DNA of 64,000 nucleotides from contig NZ_JAQJZJ010000003.1 in assembly GCF_027988105.1 (NCBI RefSeq), positions 434,001-498,000 of the forward strand. The letters run 5' to 3'. Of this stretch, positions 16,462-23,043 are shown piece after piece. Numbering within the stretch: position 1 is the first letter of the stretch; every line of letters starts with the position of its first letter. Below the pieces are notes generated by a model. The model searched no databases. It saw only the letters and a program-made list of their open reading frames with translations, and had not been told where the DNA came from. The stretch comes from Pseudomonas aestuarii (GTDB lineage Bacteria > Pseudomonadota > Gammaproteobacteria > Pseudomonadales > Pseudomonadaceae). Made by a program: the position numbers and the translations under genes.

Positions 16462-16599
16462 ATGCAAACCCACGACCACGACCACGAAACCAGCGGGCTG
16501 GAATTCGCCCTGACCCTGATCGGCAGCGCCCTCGCCCTGGTGGCGCTGGTGGCCATCGCCAGCCAGGTGCCCGACCTGCTCCTGACCCTCGCCCACTAA
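16462..16599 (+). CDS. Single-TM micro-protein (45 aa)
   Basis: It starts MQTHDHDHETSGLEF, a His/Asp-rich head that could bind metal, followed by one hydrophobic helix (LTLIGSALALVALVAIASQV) and a short tail. The start at 16462 has the AAAGGAG site of the shared leader block. It is expressed from the first of three hairpin leaders. No family recognised; probably an inner-membrane micro-protein. Confidence 0.6.
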   Translation: MQTHDHDHETSGLEFALTLIGSALALVALVAIASQVPDLLLTLAH

Positions 16600-16605
16600 C
16601 CCATC

Positions 16606-16629
16606 GCCCAGGCGCTGCAACGCCTGGGC
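16606..16629 (+). promoter_or_regulatory. CTGCAA-loop leader hairpin, copy B
   Basis: A nine-base-pair stem GCCCAGGCG / CGCCTGGGC holds the loop CTGCAA. CCCCAAAGGAGAAGCACC and a GTG start follow (16650). Confidence 0.75.
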
Positions 16630-16649
16630 AACCCCAAAGGAGAAGCACC

Positions 16650-17309
16650 GTGCAAGTGAATCAACCCCAAGGCGGCGACGCCGAGACAAGCACACCACGC
16701 TACGACACCATCGTTATTCGTGGAGCCAAGGGCGAAACCGTACCGAAAGAGGTGGACGGTGGCGAGGTAGTCGCTTGGAGCCGTGGCCACGAATTGGCGG
16801 CGATGGATGCCCTGCAGGAGCTCGTCGAAGACTTGGCCGCCGGCAACTGCCACCAGCCCGCGCACCTGACCCAAGGCGCAGCCGAAGCGCTCAACCTTAT
16901 GCGCCGCCGCCGCGCCATCGGCTGGGATGCAGACGAACCCGAGCAGCCGCCCGCCGACTGGAAAACCGCTGTCGCGCGCGCCGAAGCCACCGCCCGCCTG
17001 GTGTTCGGTGCGGCCGATCCAGACACCATGCAGGCCATCGACTACATGGCGGGGCTGATGCTGGCGAATGAGCCTGTTGCACCGAGCAAGTGGACGCACG
17101 ACCAGCCCACCCAACCAGGCGCCTATTGGATTCGCGGCAATCTGCTGCAGGCTGACGCCCTGGTGCAGGTCGAGCTGGTAGATGGCGTGCTGTGGTCAAA
17201 CCTGCACCAGGTCAACACCGAGAAGCGCTACGAATACGGCTTCACCATCCAGCAGCTAAGCGAAGACTTCGAATGGCTCGGCCCGCTCGCACCGATGGGG
17301 GGGCGCTGA
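16650..17309 (+). CDS. Hypothetical prophage protein with shared leader peptide
   Basis: 219 residues starting at GTG 16650. The first 12 residues (MQVNQPQGGDAE) are identical to those of the FtsK-gamma gene at 18344, including the DNA, after which the proteins are unrelated. Middle: helical segment with ALNLMRRRRAIGWD. C-terminus: W-rich module (PGAYWIRGN, EKRYEYGF, DFEWLGPLAP) seen in other phage early proteins as far as I recall. Function unknown. Confidence 0.7.
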   Translation: MQVNQPQGGDAETSTPRYDTIVIRGAKGETVPKEVDGGEVVAWSRGHELAAMDALQELVEDLAAGNCHQPAHLTQGAAEALNLMRRRRAIGWDADEPEQPPADWKTAVARAEATARLVFGAADPDTMQAIDYMAGLMLANEPVAPSKWTHDQPTQPGAYWIRGNLLQADALVQVELVDGVLWSNLHQVNTEKRYEYGFTIQQLSEDFEWLGPLAPMGGR

Positions 17310-17311
17310 TC

Positions 17312-17917
17312 ATGTCCGACTACTTCTACAAATCCGCAGCCCCTGCCGTCGTGGCCATCGTGCGCGACTTCTACACCCAGAAGGACGCACTGAATGCCGG
17401 CCTACTCGCCCTCGGCCAGCTGTTCGGCGGGGCTGTCGCCCCCATGCGCGACATCACCGGCCACTATGCCGGCGGCGTGAAACTCAGCGCCAGTCGCGAG
17501 CTCGACGTGCACTGGCGCCGCCCGGATGACTACGGCTACCGAGCTCTGCGCGTAGCGGCCACACCCGCCAAGGGCACGACAAAGGAGGAGCGCGCGGCGA
17601 TCCGCGCCGAGCACGAACGCCTGCTGGGCCTTTGGCGCGATCACTGCCCGCCTCGCCTGAGCGCGCATAAGTTCTGGGGCCAGCTCGGGGTGAACACCGG
17701 CAGCCTGATGATGTGCGGCGGGATCAAGTTCGAGCTGGATGGCACGGCCTACTTCCACCTGGGCTTTGCCATAAACGAGGCCGAACACCTGGCCGAGGTC
17801 GCCGCGTGCCAACCAACCGCTGGCTGGATCGAGGGTGCCGTCGAGATCGTGGCCAGCGAGTTCCAGGCTGCTCGCCACAACAAGCTCGAGCAACAGAAGG
17901 AGGTGGCCAGCGCATGA
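17312..17917 (+). CDS. Hypothetical prophage protein
   Basis: 201 residues from ATG 17312, 2 bp after the upstream stop. It starts MSDYFYKSAAPAVVAIVRDF. It contains VHWRRPDDYGYRALRV and a possible metal or active-site patch near DHCPPRLSAHKFW, but no known domain. The C-terminal helix is Gln/Glu-rich. ATGA overlap with the next gene. Function unknown. Confidence 0.65.
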   Translation: MSDYFYKSAAPAVVAIVRDFYTQKDALNAGLLALGQLFGGAVAPMRDITGHYAGGVKLSASRELDVHWRRPDDYGYRALRVAATPAKGTTKEERAAIRAEHERLLGLWRDHCPPRLSAHKFWGQLGVNTGSLMMCGGIKFELDGTAYFHLGFAINEAEHLAEVAACQPTAGWIEGAVEIVASEFQAARHNKLEQQKEVASA

Positions 17918-18267
17918 ACGCCCGCGATCGCATCCAGGACGACCTAAACCGCCTGGCCGTAGAAGAAGCCGAGCGCCCGTACATCCGCGCCGCCGGCATC
18001 GAGGCCCTGCAACGGCTGCTGCCGGTAGCGCAACGCGATAGCGGGCAAAGCCGCATCGTCGGTTGCTTCCTGCTCAGCTTGTACAACGGCGCGGCATTTC
18101 CCTTCCCACTCACCGACCTGCGCGGGCTCGACACGGCACTGTGGAACGACTGCATGACCATGCTGCGCCTGGACCGGCGCCCCGAGCAGGAGGTGCATGA
18201 GTACATCGAGAACGGCGACGCCATCTGGTCGCAACTGAAAAAAGACTGGGCGCCACGCGCCAACTGA
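17914..18267 (+). CDS. Small phage/plasmid protein (DUF7673-like)
   Basis: 117 residues. The core RIVGCFLLSLYNGAAFPFPL, TDLRGLD, then RPEQEVHEYI resembles a small family of phage and plasmid proteins I recall under DUF7673; this name is from memory. No enzyme motif. It is coupled by ATGA to the upstream gene and followed by the third hairpin leader. Confidence 0.65.
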   Translation: MNARDRIQDDLNRLAVEEAERPYIRAAGIEALQRLLPVAQRDSGQSRIVGCFLLSLYNGAAFPFPLTDLRGLDTALWNDCMTMLRLDRRPEQEVHEYIENGDAIWSQLKKDWAPRAN

Positions 18268-18290
18268 CACCGGCCAGGCCGGAAAAAGAC

Positions 18291-18320
18291 GGCGCCGAGG
18301 GGCTGCAACCCCTCGACGCC
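18291..18320 (+). promoter_or_regulatory. CTGCAA-loop leader hairpin, copy C
   Basis: Stem GGCGCCGAGGGG / CCCCTCGACGCC (11 of 12 paired, one C/A mismatch) around the same CTGCAA loop. The stem sequence differs from copies A and B but pairs equally well. CCCCAAAGGAGAAGCACC and ATG 18344 follow. Confidence 0.75.
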
Positions 18321-18343
18321 AACCACCCCAAAGGAGAAGCACC

Positions 18344-18589
18344 ATGCAAGTGAATCAACCCCAAGGCGGCGACGCCGAGGCTAGCACACTCGACCCGCTT
18401 TACCGCGAGGCCATGGAGCACGTCATCAGCAACCAGCGGGCCAGCGTATCCGTCCTGCAGCGCCGCCTGGCGATCGGCTACAACCGCGCCAGCCTACTGA
18501 TGGATGAACTCGAGCGCGCCGGCATCGTCAGCGGCATTAACAGCGACGGCGCCCGTTGCGTCCTGGTGCTGGAGGTGCCCCATGCGTGA
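18344..18589 (+). CDS. Stand-alone FtsK gamma (winged-helix) domain protein
   Basis: 81 residues. After the shared MQVNQPQGGDAE head, residues about 17-70 (DPLYREAMEHVISNQRASVS, then LQRRLAIGYNRAS and MDELERAGIVS) are a near-canonical FtsK gamma domain. In host FtsK this domain recognises KOPS DNA and activates XerD. The motor and membrane domains are absent. It could load at host KOPS sites, compete with FtsK, or act as a plain DNA-binding regulator (inference). The small CXXC gene overlaps its end. Confidence 0.85.
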   Translation: MQVNQPQGGDAEASTLDPLYREAMEHVISNQRASVSVLQRRLAIGYNRASLLMDELERAGIVSGINSDGARCVLVLEVPHA

Positions 18590-18779
18590 GCGCCCACCGC
18601 TGGCCAGCCACCGCCTGAGCCTGCCGAGCATCTGCGACATCTGCGGCAAAGCCCGCTCCACCCGCAAGCACCAGGCCTGCAGCCGCATCCGCCAGCAGCA
18701 CAAGGCCGACGAATGGGCCGCCCTGATGTCCGAGAAAGCCGCCGCCAAGGCAGCAAAGGAGCGCCGTTATGCCCGTTGA
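18582..18779 (+). CDS. Small CxxC protein
   Basis: 65 residues from ATG 18582, overlapping the upstream stop by 8 bp. CDICGKARSTRKHQAC could coordinate zinc with the added His. The C-terminus is an Ala/Lys/Arg helix suited to nucleic-acid binding. No family recognised. Confidence 0.6.
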   Translation: MRERPPLASHRLSLPSICDICGKARSTRKHQACSRIRQQHKADEWAALMSEKAAAKAAKERRYAR

Positions 18780-18987
18780 AATCCTCGCCCGCTACGCCAC
18801 CAACACCTACGTGGCCCGGGCCAAGGGCCACAAAGGCACCGCCAGCTGCACCGAAAGTGCCCGCGCAGCCGCCGCAGCCCTGGCTCGCAAGCTCGGCCTC
18901 GACCCGGCACTGCTCCAGGAGCAACAAAACGACCTAGTCAGCCCCAACAAGGTGATGGTGTTCAGCCATCCGGGAGAGGTGGCATGA
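18769..18987 (+). CDS. Hypothetical small protein
   Basis: 72 residues from ATG 18769, overlapping the upstream gene by 11 bp; the Shine-Dalgarno site is AAAGGAG. Sequence pattern VARAKGHKGTASCTESARAAAAALARKLG suggests a small alpha/beta protein. Function unknown. ATGA overlap with the next gene. Confidence 0.6.
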   Translation: MPVEILARYATNTYVARAKGHKGTASCTESARAAAAALARKLGLDPALLQEQQNDLVSPNKVMVFSHPGEVA

Positions 18988-19607
18988 CCGATCTTTTCTA
19001 CCTGCAGGACAGCCGCTCAAATGTCGGCTCCGGCGCAATGTGGTGGGCGCTTGCCGGCGGCTACACCTCGAACCTTGACAAGGCCGAGCAGTTCACCCGC
19101 GAGAGTGCGGTGAAGCAGTACGAGTGCCGCGAAACCGATCTGCCCTGGCCCAAGGCGTATATCGACGAGCGACACCACGTCGGCGTCGATTGCCAATACG
19201 TGAAGGACGACGAGGCAGCCCTGGCGGCCGATGGTGAGCAGCGCTTCTATGCTGCCTATCACCGCGAGTGGAACGGCAACGACCTCATCTGGATGGCCTG
19301 TGGCGGCGGTAGCAGCTCGAACCTAGCCGATGCAAAGGCGTTCACCTTTGGGCACGTCGCTGGCCTGGCTGCTCGCGGCTACTGGCCGTTGCCTGCTACC
19401 TACATCGACAGCAAGTCACGCCGGCTGGTATCAGTCGAGCGCATGAACCACAAGGAAGCCCTGCGCGGCGCACGCTTGAAGCTGAAGAGGATCAAGCCTC
19501 AGAAAATCCGCAAATACACCTACCGCTGCGAGCCATGCGGCCGGTTCCTGACCGAGCGCCAGAACTACGACGAATGTCCAAACTGCGGCGCGGAGAATCG
19601 GCCATGA
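18984..19607 (+). CDS. Hypothetical protein, duplicated domain plus zinc ribbon
   Basis: 207 residues. Two similar halves are visible: MWWALAGGYTSNLDKAEQFT ... WPKAYID and IWMACGGGSSSNLADAKAFT ... LPATYID. The C-terminus is a zinc ribbon (CEPCGRFLTERQNYDECPNC). The repeat looks like a small domain found in phage early proteins; the ribbon suggests nucleic-acid contact. Coupled by ATGA on both sides. Confidence 0.65.
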   Translation: MTDLFYLQDSRSNVGSGAMWWALAGGYTSNLDKAEQFTRESAVKQYECRETDLPWPKAYIDERHHVGVDCQYVKDDEAALAADGEQRFYAAYHREWNGNDLIWMACGGGSSSNLADAKAFTFGHVAGLAARGYWPLPATYIDSKSRRLVSVERMNHKEALRGARLKLKRIKPQKIRKYTYRCEPCGRFLTERQNYDECPNCGAENRP

Positions 19608-19846
19608 CCGATATCGTCATCACTCAGCCCCGCCAGCTCCGCAAGCCTGCCTATTCGCTGTTCGCTTATGCCTGGACGGCCGGCTGGTCGATCACTCGCA
19701 CCCGGGGTGGCCATCTGCGCTTTGCCAAGCCCGGGTGCGCGGCCATCTTCACCAGCAGCACGCCAAGCGATCGGCGGGCCTACCTCAACGCCCTGGCCAT
19801 GCTGCGCCGCGCCGATAGGCAGACTGCGGAGGTGCAGCATGGCTGA
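19604..19846 (+). CDS. HicA-like small protein
   Basis: 80 residues from ATG 19604. GGHLRFAKPGCAAIF, TSSTPSDRRAYLNALAML resembles the HicA double-stranded-RNA-binding fold (G-H-L-F...P.TPSD.R...N..A.L.R), including the His at the HicA catalytic position. No HicB antitoxin gene follows, so it may be a phage RNA-binding variant rather than half of a toxin-antitoxin pair. Confidence 0.55.
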   Translation: MTDIVITQPRQLRKPAYSLFAYAWTAGWSITRTRGGHLRFAKPGCAAIFTSSTPSDRRAYLNALAMLRRADRQTAEVQHG

Positions 19847-20138
19847 GCCCTGCGACTGCCTGAACGATTGCGGCGATGATCGCCGGGTGCATGAGTACCT
19901 GGTCGAGCCCTGCGCCGGACGCATGCGCGAGAAGCTGGCGAAAAAGCAGCGCCTGCAGGAGGAGCTGCAGCGCCAGCTCGACGCCAAGGCCTGGCGCCAG
20001 TTGCCGGAGGCCCTGCGGAGACTGGAAGTCGTCGCAGTGCAGCGCCGGCCCGGATGCACGGTAGGTCGCGGCGATAGCCTGGTCAGGCTGGCCGACGTGC
20101 TACGCCTTACCGATGCCACAAGCCGGGCGCCTGACTGA
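19839..20138 (+). CDS. Hypothetical protein, last early-operon gene
   Basis: 99 residues from ATG 19839. CDCLNDCGDD near the start could bind metal; a coiled-coil (REKLAKKQRLQEELQRQLD) follows. Overlaps the HicA-like gene by 8 bp. An intrinsic terminator lies 30 bp downstream. Function unknown. Confidence 0.6.
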   Translation: MAEPCDCLNDCGDDRRVHEYLVEPCAGRMREKLAKKQRLQEELQRQLDAKAWRQLPEALRRLEVVAVQRRPGCTVGRGDSLVRLADVLRLTDATSRAPD

Positions 20139-20167
20139 ACACCTAGAAAAATCACAACAAACCTCTA

Positions 20168-20192
20168 GGCCCGGCGACGGGCCTTTTCTTTT
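20168..20192 (+). terminator. Early-operon terminator
   Basis: Stem GGCCCG / CGGGCC with a GCGA loop, then TTTTCTTTT. It separates the early operon from the integrase. Confidence 0.85.
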
Positions 20193-20234
20193 CCGGCCAG
20201 TAAGCTGGATTTTTGCAACAGCGTGGGGACGCAG

Positions 20235-21401
20235 ATGGCAGATGGAGTTGAGGTGCGCGGTAATCGCGTGCGCGTGTATTTCCGCTACAAAGGCGAGCTG
20301 TGCCGCGAGGCGATGCCGGGCGACGCCAGCCCGGAGAACATCGCCCAGGCCGAGCGGCTGGTGGGCATGATCAACTACGAAATCAAGGCCGGCACGTTCA
20401 GCTATGCGCGGCACTTCCCGGAGTCGCCCAGGATCAAGACCAATACCCTGGGCCACTACATCGACCTGTGGCTTGAGATCAAGGCCAACCAGATGGCGCC
20501 GTCTGGCTTCCGGACGTACAAGAGCAAAGTAGAAACCCACATCCGCCCGCGCTGGGGCGAGCACCAGGCCGACCAGATCGATCACCTGGACCTGCAAAGC
20601 TGGATCCAAACCAAGCTGATGCCGGCGCTGCACAACAAGACTGTGCGCGAAATCATCAGCCTGCTGCGCCAGGTGTTTGTGATCTACCGCACCCGCAACA
20701 AGACCGCCCATGATCCGACCGAGGGGCTGGGCGTGACGCTGCCGGACCCGGACGAGGCCGACCCGTTCGACCGTAAAGAGATCCGCGACATCCTGGGCGG
20801 TGCAACGGACAAGCCGCAGGAGATCAACCTGGCGCAGTTCATGCTCTGGGCCGGTCCACGAGTGTCCGAGGCGATTTCACTGGCCTGGGAGGACGTCGAC
20901 CTCAAGGCCGGCACGGTGAAGTTCCGCCGCTCGCAGGTGCGTGGCCACTACAAGGTCACCAAAACCCGCCGTTCTACCCGCGAGGTGCGCCTGCTCAAGC
21001 CGGCGATCGAGGCGCTCAAGGCACAGCAGCGGTTTACCGAGAAGGCCGCGCCGGTGGACATCGAGGTGACGGATCGGGACAACAAGACGAAAAAACAGGT
21101 GAAGGTGCGCTTTGTCTTCCACTGCACCACCACCAGCGCGGCGCACAGCAGCTCGGACATGCTGCTCAAGGGATTCTGGCGGCCGCACCTGGAGAGCGTC
21201 GGCGTGCGCTACCGTGGCCCGAACAACTGCCGGCACACCTACGCCAGCCAACTGCTCAGCACCGGCGCCGTGCCAATCGACTGGATCGCCGACCAGCTAG
21301 GCCACACGTCCACGGCCATGATCTGGCGCCACTACGGCAAATGGATCAACCAGGACGGCCCCGACATGATCAGCCTGCTCGAGCACGCGCTAAAGCTCTG
21401 A
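20235..21401 (+). CDS. int: Prophage tyrosine recombinase (integrase)
   Basis: 388 residues from ATG 20235 (an upstream in-frame GTG at 20223 is possible). An N-terminal arm-type domain (VEVRGNRVRVYFRYKGE) is followed by a SAM-like core-binding domain and the catalytic domain: box I Arg in WAGPRVSEAISL, Lys in the KFRRSQVRG hairpin, Arg in CRHTYASQLL, His in LGHTS and Tyr in WRHYGKW. The usual HxxR His is Asn here (NNCR), as in several related integrases. It lies next to the 3' end of tRNA-Leu, its probable attB. Confidence 0.93.
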   Translation: MADGVEVRGNRVRVYFRYKGELCREAMPGDASPENIAQAERLVGMINYEIKAGTFSYARHFPESPRIKTNTLGHYIDLWLEIKANQMAPSGFRTYKSKVETHIRPRWGEHQADQIDHLDLQSWIQTKLMPALHNKTVREIISLLRQVFVIYRTRNKTAHDPTEGLGVTLPDPDEADPFDRKEIRDILGGATDKPQEINLAQFMLWAGPRVSEAISLAWEDVDLKAGTVKFRRSQVRGHYKVTKTRRSTREVRLLKPAIEALKAQQRFTEKAAPVDIEVTDRDNKTKKQVKVRFVFHCTTTSAAHSSSDMLLKGFWRPHLESVGVRYRGPNNCRHTYASQLLSTGAVPIDWIADQLGHTSTAMIWRHYGKWINQDGPDMISLLEHALKL

Positions 21402-21421
21402 ATCCAGCCCCCAGAAACGAC

Positions 21422-21452
21422 AAAAGGCAGCCCTTTCGGAGCTGCCTTTTTT
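21422..21452 (+). terminator. Integrase terminator (bidirectional shape)
   Basis: Ten-base-pair stem AAAAGGCAGC / GCTGCCTTTT with a 9-nt loop, followed by TT. The A- and T-runs let it work for both integrase and the leftward tRNA transcript. Confidence 0.85.
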
Positions 21453-21534
21453 GTCTGCCATTCCCAAAGTGTTCCCAAATCGCTCCCATATAACGAGCGC
21501 TGAAAACGAAACCCTTTGAAAACAGCACCTTAGA

Positions 21535-21619
21535 TGGTGCGGACGGAGAGACTCGAACTCTCACACCTTGCGGCGCTGGAACCTAAATCCAGTGTGTCTA
21601 CCAATTCCACCACGTCCGC
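21535..21619 (-). tRNA. tRNA-Leu (anticodon TAG)
   Basis: 85 nt including CCA. Acceptor GCGGACG pairs with CGTCCGC; the long variable arm of a class II tRNA is present; the anticodon stem CTGGA / TCCAG encloses a TTTAGGT loop (TAG). Its 3' end faces the integrase, so phage recombination probably occurs in its 3' half, which is rebuilt at the attR junction here. Confidence 0.95.
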
Positions 21620-21673
21620 GTGGTAAGGCTTTCAAACAAAAACGCCAGGCTTTTGGCCTGGCGCCTTTAAATA

Positions 21674-21750
21674 TGGGGTGGACGATGGGGATCGAACCCA
21701 CGACAACAGGAGTCACAATCCTGCGCTCTACCAACTGAGCTACGCCCACC
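21674..21750 (-). tRNA. tRNA-His (anticodon GTG)
   Basis: 77 nt including CCA, with the extra 5' G typical of tRNA-His. Anticodon stem CAGGA / TCCTG with loop TTGTGAC; T-arm GTGGGTTCGATCCCCAT. Confidence 0.95.
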
Positions 21751-21782
21751 ATATTGCATTTACTTGCGCCAAAGCTGCCAAA

Positions 21783-21859
21783 TGGCACGCCCGGCAGGAC
21801 TCGAACCTGCGACCATCCGCTTAGAAGGCGGATGCTCTATCCAGCTGAGCTACGGGCGC
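21783..21859 (-). tRNA. tRNA-Arg (anticodon TCT)
   Basis: 77 nt including CCA. Anticodon stem ATCCGC / GCGGAT with loop CTTCTAA. The first acceptor pair reads G1-U72 rather than G-C. First gene of the leftward tRNA cluster, divergent from folD. Confidence 0.94.
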
Positions 21860-22129
21860 CTATCCATCTGCAAGAGCAGACTTAAAGCTTTCGGCTGCAG
21901 CAGAAGCCTTGCGACCTCTGCGTTTGCCGTCTTACCCAGCGACTGGCTGTGCTCGACAAGCGGGGCGAATGTTATAGAGGCGTCGATAGCACGTCAACAG
22001 GGAAAGCTAAAAAAATTCAGTTATATAAAGGAGTTACGCGAAAAGCCTCGCACGCGCCTTTGCCCTGGGGTTTGGTCATGCGAGAATGCGCCTCCTTTTT
22101 CAATCCTTTCCAATGGTTAACCAAGCGCA

Positions 22130-22984
22130 ATGACCGCACAACTGATCGATGGCAAAGCGATCGCCGCCAACCTCCGCCAGCAGATCGCTAAACGCGTCGC
22201 CGAAAGGCGTCAGCTAGGTCTGCGAGCGCCTGGCCTGGCGGTGATTCTGGTCGGCAGCGATCCTGCCTCTCAGGTCTACGTTTCGCACAAGCGCAAAGAC
22301 TGCGAAGAAGTCGGCTTCGTTTCCCAAGCCTATGACCTTCCCGCCAGCACCAGCCAAAGTGAGCTTCTGGCACTGATTGAACGGCTGAACGATGACCCGA
22401 GCATTGACGGCATCCTAGTGCAGCTGCCGCTGCCGGAAAGCCTGGATGCATCCTTATTGCTCGAGCACATCCGCCCGGACAAGGATGTCGACGGCTTCCA
22501 TCCTTACAACATTGGCCGCCTTGCCCAGCGCATGCCGCTGCTGCGCCCCTGCACGCCAAAAGGCATCATGACCCTGCTGCACAGCACCGGCGTGGACCTG
22601 TATGGCCTGCACGCCGTGGTAGTTGGGGCATCCAATATCGTCGGCAGACCCATGGCCATGGAGCTGCTGTTGGCCGGTTGCACAGTCACCATCACCCATC
22701 GTTTCACCAAGGACCTGGCCAGCCATGTGGCACAAGCCGACATCCTGGTGGTGGCAGCCGGCAAGCCTGGTCTGGTCAAGGGCGAGTGGGTCAAGCCTGG
22801 CGCCATCGTCATCGATGTCGGGATCAACCGCCAGACGGACGGCAAACTTACCGGCGACGTGGAGTACGACGCTGCCCTGCCCCGCGCCGGCTGGATCACC
22901 CCGGTACCGGGCGGAGTTGGCCCCATGACCCGCGCCGGCCTGCTGGAGAACACCCTGCATGCGGCCGAGCACCTGCACAAGTAG
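22130..22984 (+). CDS. folD: Bifunctional methylenetetrahydrofolate dehydrogenase/cyclohydrolase
   Basis: 284 residues, the usual FolD length. Motifs: [13 protein letters not shown] with the catalytic Lys, [24 protein letters not shown], the NADP site [16 protein letters not shown], and [15 protein letters not shown] near the end. It interconverts methylene-, methenyl- and formyl-tetrahydrofolate in the cytosol for purine and fMet synthesis. A tRNA-folD neighbourhood is usual in Pseudomonas as far as I recall. Confidence 0.97.
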   Translation: MTAQLIDGKAIAANLRQQIAKRVAERRQLGLRAPGLAVILVGSDPASQVYVSHKRKDCEEVGFVSQAYDLPASTSQSELLALIERLNDDPSIDGILVQLPLPESLDASLLLEHIRPDKDVDGFHPYNIGRLAQRMPLLRPCTPKGIMTLLHSTGVDLYGLHAVVVGASNIVGRPMAMELLLAGCTVTITHRFTKDLASHVAQADILVVAAGKPGLVKGEWVKPGAIVIDVGINRQTDGKLTGDVEYDAALPRAGWITPVPGGVGPMTRAGLLENTLHAAEHLHK

Positions 22985-23000
22985 AGTGCTCGACAGTCAT

Positions 23001-23031
23001 AAAAAACGGCACCCGAGGGTGCCGTTTTTTT
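23001..23031. terminator. Bidirectional terminator between folD and glpV-like gene
   Basis: A perfect 14-bp stem AAAAAACGGCACCC / GGGTGCCGTTTTTT with a two-base turn serves the convergent genes on both sides. Confidence 0.92.
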
Positions 23032-23043
23032 ATCGGTTAACGA

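Noticed and set aside
19604..19846. HicAB toxin-antitoxin pair
   Set aside because: Only a HicA-like protein is present; the next gene has no HicB features.
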